From NCBI GenBank assembly GCA_020718125.1, contig DYDC01000169.1, forward strand, positions 1-6,217: a stretch of 6,217 nucleotides of DNA. The letters are read 5' to 3'. The position numbers and the translations under genes are program-made. Positions within the stretch are counted from its first letter, which is position 1. Each line of letters begins with the position of its first letter. Below are positions 1 through 6,163 of this stretch, piece after piece. Below the pieces are notes generated by a model, which was not told the DNA's origin, ran no database searches, and saw nothing but the letters and a program-made list of their open reading frames with translations. Source of the DNA: Methylacidiphilum sp. (GTDB lineage Bacteria > Verrucomicrobiota > Verrucomicrobiia > CAIQCK01).

Positions 1-99
1 CCCTGACGGGGCTTGTCCCTCGTTGCCAGCCCACCCAGCGTTGAAACGCCGGGCTATTCTCGACCGTCCCTTTCGGGACTTGGTGCGCGTGTCAAGTTG
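1..99 (-). repeat. Hairpin-rich dispersed-repeat-like element, truncated by the window edge
   Basis: Three short inverted repeats lie in a row. GTCCC (66-70) and GGGAC (75-79) enclose a 4-base loop. CCCAGCGT (34-41) and ACGCCGGG (46-53) form an 8-bp stem around a 4-base loop, with one pair that is G·T on the minus strand. CCC (1-3) and GGG (8-10) form a third, short hairpin at the edge. The minus-strand phrases AAGTCCCGAAAGGGACGG, ATAGCCCGGCGTTTCAACG and AAGCCCCGTCAGGG match, from memory, a dispersed repeat style seen in verrucomicrobial and planctomycete genomes. The right limit is approximate and is set where propeller-like coding text ends. The element lies inside the open frame of the PQQ-type gene without introducing a stop. 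Only one copy is visible, so its repeat status is inferred from recalled resemblance and structure. Confidence 0.55.
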
Positions 100-510
100 C
101 GCCCCGGCGCGGTCGAAGAAAGCGATGACGCGCTCGCCGTCGGTCACACAGGTCGGCGTGGCGAAGCTGTTCATGCCGTGCGTTCGTTCTGGCGCTTCAC
201 AAGGGATTGCCTTTTCCCAGAGCAGCTTGCCGTCGCGCGCATCGAGGGCGAGCACGAGGCGGTTGCTCCCCTGGTCGGTGGCGGCGGTCAGGAAGATGCG
301 CTCGCCCCAATTGACGGGCGATGAGTGCCCGTCGCCTTTCAACTCGACGCGCCAGAGGATGTCCTCGGCGCCCCACTTCGTCGGCAACGCCGCGCCGACA
401 TGATGGCCGGCGCCGGTCGGGTCGCGGAACCGCGGCCAGTTTTCGGAGGCGGTGGCGGCGGTCAGAGCCAGCGCGAGGCCGAGGGAGAAAAAGGCCGGCA
501 ATCGCTTCAC
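1..510 (-). CDS. Secreted PQQ-type beta-propeller (BamB-like) protein, 5' part only
   Basis: The frame opens with GTG at 510-508 and stays open for 170 codons to the window edge, so the C-terminal part is missing. Residues 1-22 form a signal peptide: a basic KR start, then a hydrophobic run ending near ATAS. Next comes NWPRFRDPTGAG (24-35), close to the NWPRFRGPNG motif that opens many planctomycete and verrucomicrobial outer-membrane-biogenesis/PQQ-repeat proteins. Blade-like segments follow: ILWRVELKGDGHSSPV (51-66), LVLALDARDGKLLWEK (85-100) and NSFATPTCVTDGERVIAFF (114-132). The GTG overlaps the stop of the upstream PPC gene in a GTGA tetranucleotide, which implies translational coupling. 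From about residue 137 the text stops looking like a propeller; a 'LxxYDLDGKxLW' segment would be expected but basic repeat-encoded sequence appears instead. The gene may therefore be interrupted. The substrate is unknown, and such folds often scaffold rather than bind PQQ. Confidence 0.8.
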   Translation of the reverse strand, partial: MKRLPAFFSLGLALALTAATASENWPRFRDPTGAGHHVGAALPTKWGAEDILWRVELKGDGHSSPVNWGERIFLTAATDQGSNRLVLALDARDGKLLWEKAIPCEAPERTHGMNSFATPTCVTDGERVIAFFDRAGAQLDTRTKSRKGRSRIARRFNAGWAGNEGQAPSG

Positions 511-2795
511 TGCGCAACCACGCATTCCGCGTTTTTCTCGCCGTAGAAATCGTCGGTGAGCAGGCCCTCGTCAAAGAACGCCCTGATTTGCCGCAGCCGG
601 TCGGCCGCCTGCCCCTTGGTGAACTTCTGCCCCTTGGCCTGCATCTCGGCGGCCCGGACCTTCGCCCGGGCCATCACATCGGGCGGAATCTCCGGCGGCA
701 CACGGACGGGCGGCGGCTGGTAGGCGGGATCATAGACAAGGACCTTCAGATCCTGGGCCGGCACGAGATGTCGCCACAGGAAGGCTTGCATCCGGTCTTC
801 CGATGGAACGCCTGCGTGGGTGACTTCCTGGTCGCCGATCTTTGCGGTGCCAACAACGGTGAGGTTGACGGAGCCTATGGTGATGAGGTCCGTCTTGAAA
901 GCGACCCGCGCGATGTTCTGAGTGCCGGCAAACATGGCGGGATAGGGGGTAAATCCGATGGGTGGGTCTTTCAACGTGATCTTGATGGGACCGCTGAAGC
1001 CGTCCTTGCGCATGGCAAAGACGCTGAAGGCCGTGCTGCTCTTCTGCCGAACGCTGATGCTGCTGGGCATGATGATGAGGGCGAAATCGGGCCGCGGCGC
1101 GCTGATGCGGAGGCGGTAGCCGTATTCCTCGCCACCCTTGCGCCCAGTGTCACCGACGTGGACATAGTAGATGCCGTCGGCGGGCAGCTTGGTCATGAAA
1201 TAGGAATCCGCGTGGTGCGTGTTGATGCCCGCGCCAAGGTCTTCGCGGTCGTCGTTGAAGGCAACCAATTGGCCGTTGGCGTCGGTGAGTTTGATCACGG
1301 AATCCACCGGGGAATCGAGCCGGCGCGCATGGACTTCCGCAACGATCGAGTCGCCCGCGTTGCCACTGATCCGGAACACGTCCCAGTCGTCTTCCTTGTC
1401 AATGCGCCCGTTGACGATGACGGGCATCGCCACCTTCTGCGCCTGCGCCAGGGTATTGTTGGGTTCCTTGTCGAAGATTTCCGGCAAGGTGTCCAAGTCA
1501 AACGACACGGGGTTGGAGAGGAACCCGTCTTTATTCGCTGCGACCTGATGAATACCCGCCTCGGCCTCCTTGGCGGGCATCACCAGTTCGGCATTGCCCA
1601 GATGCAAACCCTTCATCTTGACCGACGCCTGCTCGCCCACACGACCGCCAAGCGGGAAGATGCTCGTGATGAACGGCGTCTCGCCGATGGTGATGCGATA
1701 GACGAAATCCTCGCGGCCTCGATAGATGGCGTCATTGATGACCAATACATATTCCCCGTCCTGGGGAATCCTATAGACAATGATCGGGTCCGGCTTGAAG
1801 CGGTAATCATCTTCGTAGGCCAATTCCTTGCCGTTGGCATCGTAGAGCGTCAGCACGGGCTGGAACCAACCGGGCACGGCATCGGCAAGATACGGGATCA
1901 ACTGACGCGCCAATGTGGTGATGACCAGTTGTTGGCCCTTGCGCGCCTCGAACCGATACCGGTTGAGTTCGCCGGAGGCGATCTGGCCGTTCACCGTGCA
2001 GGGAATGGCCACGCGGTCCTCGATCTCGTTCTCCGGCCGCTTGCGGAGGGCGAGATATTCCTTGCCGAGCACCTGATAATCAGCGGTTTTCATTGGCTTC
2101 CGGCAGTATTCGGGCAGTTGGCCGACATGGAAAGGGAGCGGGTTCGACGTGCCGCCGCGCAGAGTCGTCACCCGCACCTCCCGCTCGCCGGGGGCCGCGT
2201 CGGGAGAAATCGTGACCTCGACATAGAGAAGCGACGAGATGGACTGGCAGGCCGGCGGGAAGCAGTAGTCGCGAATCCTTCTCTCAAGTTTGGCGATGAG
2301 CCTGTCGGTGGCCTCACAATCCACCACCGCCGCAGTCTTTGCTCCGCCTTTCTGCGAGGACATCATCATCACGTCATCCGACGACATCGGCTCTCCCGAA
2401 CTGGCCGGAGTTTTCGCCACGGTCTTCTGGGAAGACATCATCGCATCCCCCGATGCCATCATCGGTTCTCCCGATCCTGTCATGGTCGCCGCCGAAGCGA
2501 GATGGGTCTTCGCCCTCCTCAAATCCCTCAGTTGCTCGTTCAGCAGGCTGTTGTCAATGGGAGACATCCTCGGATGATACTCGATCACCCTGGCGGTCAC
2601 GCCCGAGCCGGAGACCACCACCCCGTCAACGCCAGTCATGCTTTGTCCGCCAAGCTTGAGTTGGAATGTCGTGCCCTGCTGGCCGCCTGCGGGATACACG
2701 AAGCCGACATACGGCCTCGATTGCGCCCACGCCGACGGGGCCATCGCCATCGCGCCGGCCATTCCTAGAACCGCGAGCCATTTCAGTTTGTCCAT
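507..2795 (-). CDS. Secreted protein with two pre-peptidase C-terminal (PPC) domains
   Basis: The product is 762 residues. I chose the ATG at 2795 because GAGGAG (2807-2802) sits 6 bases upstream and because the protein then starts with a clean signal peptide, MDKLKWLAVLGMAGAMAMAP, cleaved near AWA-Q (24/25). The longer frame from 2897 adds 34 residues encoded by the intergenic repeat-like DNA. Domains in order: an IPT/TIG-like segment (about 27-71, PYVGFVYPAGGQQGTTFQL), a methionine-rich tandem repeat (107-156), a helical segment (160-180), PPC domain 1 (about 268-370), a second TIG-like segment (about 374-406), PPC domain 2 (about 461-565, DDWDVFRISGNAGDSI), a beta-rich region (569-656), and a charged tail ending GLLTDDFYGEKNAEC. 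PPC domains are beta-sandwiches common on secreted proteins. No peptidase catalytic domain is visible, so this is not itself a protease. It probably acts at the cell surface or in the periplasm with its neighbours; its role is unknown. Confidence 0.9.
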   Translation of the reverse strand: MDKLKWLAVLGMAGAMAMAPSAWAQSRPYVGFVYPAGGQQGTTFQLKLGGQSMTGVDGVVVSGSGVTARVIEYHPRMSPIDNSLLNEQLRDLRRAKTHLASAATMTGSGEPMMASGDAMMSSQKTVAKTPASSGEPMSSDDVMMMSSQKGGAKTAAVVDCEATDRLIAKLERRIRDYCFPPACQSISSLLYVEVTISPDAAPGEREVRVTTLRGGTSNPLPFHVGQLPEYCRKPMKTADYQVLGKEYLALRKRPENEIEDRVAIPCTVNGQIASGELNRYRFEARKGQQLVITTLARQLIPYLADAVPGWFQPVLTLYDANGKELAYEDDYRFKPDPIIVYRIPQDGEYVLVINDAIYRGREDFVYRITIGETPFITSIFPLGGRVGEQASVKMKGLHLGNAELVMPAKEAEAGIHQVAANKDGFLSNPVSFDLDTLPEIFDKEPNNTLAQAQKVAMPVIVNGRIDKEDDWDVFRISGNAGDSIVAEVHARRLDSPVDSVIKLTDANGQLVAFNDDREDLGAGINTHHADSYFMTKLPADGIYYVHVGDTGRKGGEEYGYRLRISAPRPDFALIIMPSSISVRQKSSTAFSVFAMRKDGFSGPIKITLKDPPIGFTPYPAMFAGTQNIARVAFKTDLITIGSVNLTVVGTAKIGDQEVTHAGVPSEDRMQAFLWRHLVPAQDLKVLVYDPAYQPPPVRVPPEIPPDVMARAKVRAAEMQAKGQKFTKGQAADRLRQIRAFFDEGLLTDDFYGEKNAECVVAQ
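2328..2477 (-). repeat. Two tandem 75-base coding repeats encoding methionine-rich 25-residue units
   Basis: Unit 1 (2477-2403) and unit 2 (2402-2328) lie head to tail, in frame, inside the PPC-domain gene. By eye the translations share 15 of 25 positions, with common blocks SGEPM, MMSSQK and AKT. Each unit has four to five methionines (MM and MM in one, M and MMM in the other). The DNA is also visibly similar across the two units, for example shared GACATCATC and TCTCCCGA on the plus strand, which fits a duplication within the gene. The segment separates the N-terminal TIG-like part from a conserved-looking helical segment and is likely a flexible insert. Methionine clusters can bind copper, but nothing else here supports that role. 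Confidence 0.8.
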
Positions 2796-2801
2796 AAACC
2801 G

Positions 2802-2807
2802 CTCCTC
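2802..2807 (-). promoter_or_regulatory. Ribosome binding site of the PPC-domain gene
   Basis: GAGGAG reads on the minus strand 6 bases before the ATG at 2795. It is a near-perfect Shine-Dalgarno match and decides the start against the upstream in-frame alternative at 2897. Confidence 0.8.
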
Positions 2808-2817
2808 ACTTGCGCAC

Positions 2818-2880
2818 AAAAAGAACGCGGAACGCACAGAATGCACGAAATCAAACGGCTGTCTTTCGTGTCCTTCCGCG
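2818..2880 (-). terminator. Intercistronic two-segment stem-loop followed by a T-rich tract
   Basis: In the DUF1501-PPC gap, TTTCGTG (2864-2870) pairs exactly with CACGAAA (2844-2850) around a 13-base loop. Outside it, TTCCGCG (2874-2880) pairs exactly with CGCGGAA (2826-2832) across an asymmetric internal loop of 3 and 11 bases. On the minus strand the structure is followed at once by TTCTTTTT (2825-2818), the order expected of an intrinsic terminator or attenuator. Against this, the internal loop weakens the stem and the same operon seems to continue. It could instead be a processing or mRNA-stability element, or simply a copy of the 'CACGAAAGACACG / GCGGAA'-type intergenic repeats I recall from environmental bacterial genomes. 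Confidence 0.35.
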
Positions 2881-2903
2881 CATTCCGTGGTCGGCAAGGT
2901 TTC

Positions 2904-4268
2904 CTACATGATCTCGGTCAGAAGACCGCCGGACTTCACGCCTTCGGCGGCCGAGGGCAACACGTGGGCCTCAAGACCCATCGGATGGGGCAGCTTGGCA
3001 GTGGCGTCAATGCCGGCCAACTGGTAGATGCTGCCGATCAGATCCACCGGATACACGGGCCGCTCCTTGACCTCTTCGCCTTTCGCATCGGACGAACCGA
3101 CGATGCGGCCGCCTTTGAAACCGCCGCCCGCGACCAGGACGGTGAAGACGTTGCCGTAGTGGTTGCGACCGCCATTCCACGGCGGCTGCCAGTCCACCTT
3201 CGGACCGCGGCCGAACTCGCCGGTGCACCAGACGATGGTGGTTTCCAGCAAACCGCGGTCTTTCAAGTCCTGCAGGAGCATCGCCAAGCCCTGGTCCAGA
3301 TTCGGGCACTGCCGGCGCATGGTTGGGAAGTGGTTGCTGTGCGTGTCCCAGCCGCCGGGGTAGTTGATGACGACGTAGGGGACGCCCGCCTCCACCATCC
3401 GTCGGGCGGCCAAGCAGTCTTGCCCGAAGGTGTGGCGGCCATACTTCTCCCTCAACTCCGGCTTCTCCAAGGAGAGATCGAACACCTCTTTGCCCTTGCC
3501 GAGGATCAGGTCATACGCCGCCTTCTTGGACTCTTCCGCGGCGGCCATCTGCGGACTGGCGGCCATCGCGTTGCCCATGGTGTTCATCTTGCCGAGCAAC
3601 TCGCGCCGGTTCTTCTGCCGGTCGTCAGAGATGGCCCGGGCGACGACACCTTCCACTTCGAATCGCTGTGCGTTCGGGTCGCCGCCGGTCGCAAAGGGCT
3701 TATACTTCGGCCCCAAGAAACCTTCCTCGGAAAACCGTCCCTGCGCCTGCGTCAGCACCGCATAGGGTGGAATGATGCCCTTGTATTCCTTCTTGAACAG
3801 CGCGAACACGGCGCCGACGCTCGGATAAGCCAGCCGCTCGCCGGGCTGGTGGCCGGTCTGCATCAGATAGACGGCGGTCTCGTGACTGTTGTTGCGGTGG
3901 GTCATGCTGCGGATGAGCGAATACTTGTCGGCCTGCTTCGCAAGCATGGGGAACAGATCGCCGAGCTGGATGCCGTCCACGTTGGTGGGGATCACCTTCC
4001 CGAACTCACCCATGTATTCCTGTCCCGAGTCCGGTTTCGGATCCCACGTGTCGTTGTGCGACATGCCGCCCCAGAGGAAAATCTGGATGACCGACTTGGC
4101 CTTGGCCTTGGTCTTGGTGGCGGCGGGCGCGGATGGCGAGGCCACCGCGAGTGCTTGAGGCGCCAGACGGTCGGCAACCATCAATCCGGCCGTCGCATAG
4201 AGACCCCGGCGCACTACTTCACGCCGGGAGATTTGATTTCCGTTCTTTGAACTGTGGCTCATGCTCAT
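2904..4268 (-). CDS. Tat-exported DUF1501 family protein (sulfatase/alkaline phosphatase-like)
   Basis: The product is 454 residues. I chose the ATG at 4268, with AAGGAAG 8 bases upstream, over a TTG at 4325 and an ATG at 4316 that lack a ribosome site and would push the signal peptide inward. A twin-arginine signal, SRREVV (14-19), is followed by a hydrophobic run ending near APQALA (36-41). A short TKTKAKAK low-complexity linker (51-58) comes next. Family motifs in order: FLWGGMSHNDTWDPKP (64-79), RSMTHRNNSHETAVYLMQTGH (120-140), YPGGWDTHSNHF (303-314), CTGEFGRGPKVDW (348-360), GGRNHYGN (366-373) and VAGGGFKGGRIVGSSDAKGE (379-398). The Asp, His and Glu residues in these motifs resemble the metal-site positions of the alkaline phosphatase superfamily, to which DUF1501 is distantly related; no activity is established. 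Tat export suggests that it folds, perhaps with metal, before transport. DUF1501 genes typically sit next to DUF1549/DUF1553 genes, as here. Confidence 0.93.
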   Translation of the reverse strand: MSMSHSSKNGNQISRREVVRRGLYATAGLMVADRLAPQALAVASPSAPAATKTKAKAKSVIQIFLWGGMSHNDTWDPKPDSGQEYMGEFGKVIPTNVDGIQLGDLFPMLAKQADKYSLIRSMTHRNNSHETAVYLMQTGHQPGERLAYPSVGAVFALFKKEYKGIIPPYAVLTQAQGRFSEEGFLGPKYKPFATGGDPNAQRFEVEGVVARAISDDRQKNRRELLGKMNTMGNAMAASPQMAAAEESKKAAYDLILGKGKEVFDLSLEKPELREKYGRHTFGQDCLAARRMVEAGVPYVVINYPGGWDTHSNHFPTMRRQCPNLDQGLAMLLQDLKDRGLLETTIVWCTGEFGRGPKVDWQPPWNGGRNHYGNVFTVLVAGGGFKGGRIVGSSDAKGEEVKERPVYPVDLIGSIYQLAGIDATAKLPHPMGLEAHVLPSAAEGVKSGGLLTEIM

Positions 4269-4276
4269 ATTCTCAA

Positions 4277-4283
4277 CTTCCTT
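4277..4283 (-). promoter_or_regulatory. Ribosome binding site that sets the DUF1501 start
   Basis: AAGGAAG on the minus strand lies 8 bases before the ATG at 4268. It favours this start over the in-frame TTG at 4325 and ATG at 4316. A further ATG at 4262 is possible but sits farther from the site. Confidence 0.65.
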
Positions 4284-4341
4284 TCGTCGCATCCGGGCTC
4301 GCCGGAAATTTAGCATACTCTCCAACTAATTCCGCATAAAA

Positions 4342-6081
4342 TCAGTGCCGATAGAGGAACTCCGCGCTGTTGATCAACGCCCAGGCAATGTCCACCCAGT
4401 CGTCGCGCCGTTTCACAATGACGATCTTGGGAGGCTCTTGTGCCACCTTGCCGGACTTGGTGGACCTGCCCGCCGGCGGCTTGATCGTCTGGACCAAGCC
4501 ATAGGCTTCCACGGTCTTCACTTCCTCCGGCGTCGGAAAACGCGACAGGATCGTCAGGTAAAGTTCCTCGGCAATCTCCTGCGGCTTGCGGCCGGAATCC
4601 AGGATCGCCCTCATCTTGGGGCCTTGATCAATCTTGCGGTGGACGTGGGTCGAATTCAGCATGTGCAGCCACTGGGCGGGGACCGGTTTGTTGTCGCGTT
4701 CGTTCTCCATGCCGGTGGCGCGCGCCGTGCGTCCGAACAAGCTCAGGAAGGGACTGGTGATGCTGCCGTCGGCAATCGCAACCGCCGGCTTGTCCTCCGG
4801 GATGTAGGTGAACGGCTCCGGAATCGGGCTGGTGTAAAGGTCCTTCGTCCCTGTGATCTTGTTGATGGCATCAATCAACACCTCCGCGTCCAACCGCCGC
4901 AGCCCGTAGCTCGCAAAGTTGGCCTCGGCTTCAGGCGTGGTGACCTTGGGCATGGCGGAGAACTGATACGTCCTGGAGTTGAGAATCAGCCGCATGAAGC
5001 GCTTCATGTCGTAGCGGCCCGCGATCATCTCCTTTTCCAGATAGGCCAGCAGCGCGGGATTGCTCGGCGGGTTGTCGTCGCGGATGTCGTCGGGTTCGTG
5101 GACGATGCCGCGCCCCATCAACCACGCCCAGATACGGTTGGCGATGCAGCGCGTGAACCACGGATTCTTCGGTGTGATCAGCCAATCGGCGAAGATCTCG
5201 CGCGGATCCTTGTTCGGGGACAACTTCACCTTGGTTCCGTCCGGGAAGACCGCCTCCAGCGGCTCGTTGTTGGCCGGCCCCGGGAGCGCCACTTCCGCGA
5301 CGGTGTTCGTGGGTTGCGCGATGGCGGCGATGGCCGCCTTGCCGGGCACACTGCTGGCGATCACGACGTTGGAACCGAGCGGGTTCCAAAAGACATGCTC
5401 CTCCTTCCACTCGCTGGTGGGTTTGTAGCTGATCTGCGAGAAGAACACCGCCATGCCCTCGATCTTGTTCGTCGGCCAGGAATCGGTCCGTGTCCCCATG
5501 AACGTCAACACCACGGCGCCGGCGATGCCGTCCGGCGTCCGGTTCTGGATGGCGCGGTAGAAGTTGACCGGCCCGACGCGGAAGTTGCTGCCGCTGGAGG
5601 TGAGCAGCTCGTTGGCGAACTGGTCATACGGCTTGTTCTCGGTGAGGGAGGCGCGAACCCAGCGATGATACGCCTGAGCCGCATTGGGCCAGAGATTCAC
5701 CGGGAACTCCGCCTTGATGCGCAAGATGTCGCTCCACCGCATCGCCCAGTAGTCGGCGTATTCGTCCCGCTCCAGCAGCCGGTCAATCAAGGCGCGGCGC
5801 TTGTTCTTCGTGTCTGGGTCTTGAATGAACTCCTTCGCCTCTTGCGCCGTGGGCGGCGTGCCAATGATATCCAAATAAGCGCGCCGGCCAAACACCTCAT
5901 CGGAACAAAGCACCGGCTCAATCTTCAACTGTCTCAGCTTGGCAAAAACCAGCTTGTCAATCTGGTTTTCGGCAACGAGCGGGGCGGAGCTTTCAAAAAC
6001 GTTTGGCCCCGTCTCTGGTGATGCGACGCGGGTCAGGACTGCCAGGCAGGCAACTGCGGAGATCAACAATGCTCTCATCAT
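4342..6081 (-). CDS. Exported DUF1549-DUF1553 domain protein lacking the heme motif
   Basis: The product is 579 residues, shorter than the members that also carry an N-terminal planctomycete cytochrome c domain. The start is ATG 6081, with a second ATG directly after it; GAGAG lies just upstream as a weak ribosome site. Residues 4-20 form a hydrophobic signal segment. DUF1549 spans roughly 38-235, with FGRRAYLDIIGTPPTAQE (64-81), YADYWAMRWSDILRIK (108-123) and PYDQFANELLTSSGSNFR (151-168). DUF1553 spans roughly 290-530, with DPREIFADWLITPKNPWF (292-309), NRIWAWLMGRGIVHEPDD (315-332), LILNSRTYQ (365-373), FGRTARATGMENERDN (449-464), LHMLNSTHVHRKI (472-484) and a conserved end, WALINSAEFLYRH. 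There is no CxxCH anywhere; the only cysteines are 12, 59 and 312. At 194-214 the text reads FMGTRTDSWPTNKIEGMAVFF, where many relatives carry FLGVRxxCAQCHxHP. A basic linker (531-558) precedes the C-terminal motif. The biochemical role of the family is unknown. Confidence 0.93.
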   Translation of the reverse strand: MMRALLISAVACLAVLTRVASPETGPNVFESSAPLVAENQIDKLVFAKLRQLKIEPVLCSDEVFGRRAYLDIIGTPPTAQEAKEFIQDPDTKNKRRALIDRLLERDEYADYWAMRWSDILRIKAEFPVNLWPNAAQAYHRWVRASLTENKPYDQFANELLTSSGSNFRVGPVNFYRAIQNRTPDGIAGAVVLTFMGTRTDSWPTNKIEGMAVFFSQISYKPTSEWKEEHVFWNPLGSNVVIASSVPGKAAIAAIAQPTNTVAEVALPGPANNEPLEAVFPDGTKVKLSPNKDPREIFADWLITPKNPWFTRCIANRIWAWLMGRGIVHEPDDIRDDNPPSNPALLAYLEKEMIAGRYDMKRFMRLILNSRTYQFSAMPKVTTPEAEANFASYGLRRLDAEVLIDAINKITGTKDLYTSPIPEPFTYIPEDKPAVAIADGSITSPFLSLFGRTARATGMENERDNKPVPAQWLHMLNSTHVHRKIDQGPKMRAILDSGRKPQEIAEELYLTILSRFPTPEEVKTVEAYGLVQTIKPPAGRSTKSGKVAQEPPKIVIVKRRDDWVDIAWALINSAEFLYRH

Positions 6082-6125
6082 GCTCTCAATCTATCACTTT
6101 CCGTCGCTTGGCGCACGGCTCGTGT

Positions 6126-6149
6126 GCCGCGGCACTCTACCGCCACAGC
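6126..6149 (-). repeat. G·U-rich hairpin in the leader, dispersed-repeat-like
   Basis: Read on the minus strand, bases 6149-6141 pair with 6134-6126 in a 9-bp stem around the 6-base loop GTAGAG. Three of the nine pairs are G·T, so the fold holds on the minus strand but would carry A·C mismatches on the plus strand. The 12-base perfect palindrome GTGCCGCGGCAC (6124-6135) overlaps the 3' arm. The string GGCTGTGGCGGTAGAG resembles a 'GCGGCGGTAGAGCGCCGC' repeat that I recall as common in verrucomicrobial intergenic DNA. Only one copy is present here. Confidence 0.4.
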
Positions 6150-6163
6150 CCAACCGACGTCAA
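6134..6163 (-). promoter_or_regulatory. Candidate sigma70-type promoter upstream of the four-gene run
   Basis: On the minus strand TTGACG (6163-6158) is separated by 18 bases from TAGAGT (6139-6134), matching five and four of six consensus positions. It would start transcription near 6127, about 45 bases before the DUF1549 start. It sits in the only non-coding stretch upstream of the gene run. The -10 element overlaps the hairpin loop and a 12-base palindrome, so either an operator or a chance match inside repeat-like DNA is possible. Nothing else clear is seen in the 136 bases from 6082 to 6217. Confidence 0.3.

Noticed and set aside
1..99. CRISPR array
   Set aside because: The inverted repeats differ from one another in sequence and there are no regularly spaced identical repeats or spacers.
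321..2768. An 815-codon plus-strand open frame opposite the PPC-domain gene
   Set aside because: Its translation is rich in His, Arg and Gly with no domain pattern, signal or ribosome site, and it mirrors the real minus-strand gene. Codon bias in GC-rich DNA leaves the antisense frame free of stops.
2796..2897. An N-terminal extension of 34 residues on the PPC-domain protein
   Set aside because: The extension would bury the signal peptide, is encoded by hairpin-forming intergenic DNA, and ignores the strong GAGGAG site before the ATG at 2795.
2841..4250. A 469-codon plus-strand open frame opposite the DUF1501 gene
   Set aside because: It is an antisense shadow of a gene with clear family motifs, and its first codons lie in the intergenic repeat-like DNA.
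4269..4325. A longer DUF1501 protein starting at TTG 4325 or ATG 4316
   Set aside because: No ribosome site precedes these codons, and the Tat motif would lie unusually far from the N-terminus. AAGGAAG marks the ATG at 4268.
4345..6021. A 558-codon plus-strand open frame opposite the DUF1549-DUF1553 gene
   Set aside because: It is an antisense shadow. The minus-strand protein has conserved motifs from end to end, while the plus translation has none.
6045..6048. Lipoprotein cysteine (residue 12) in the DUF1549-DUF1553 signal segment
   Set aside because: The residues before the cysteine are Ala-Val-Ala without the usual Leu at -3, and the hydrophobic run before it is too short for a typical lipobox.
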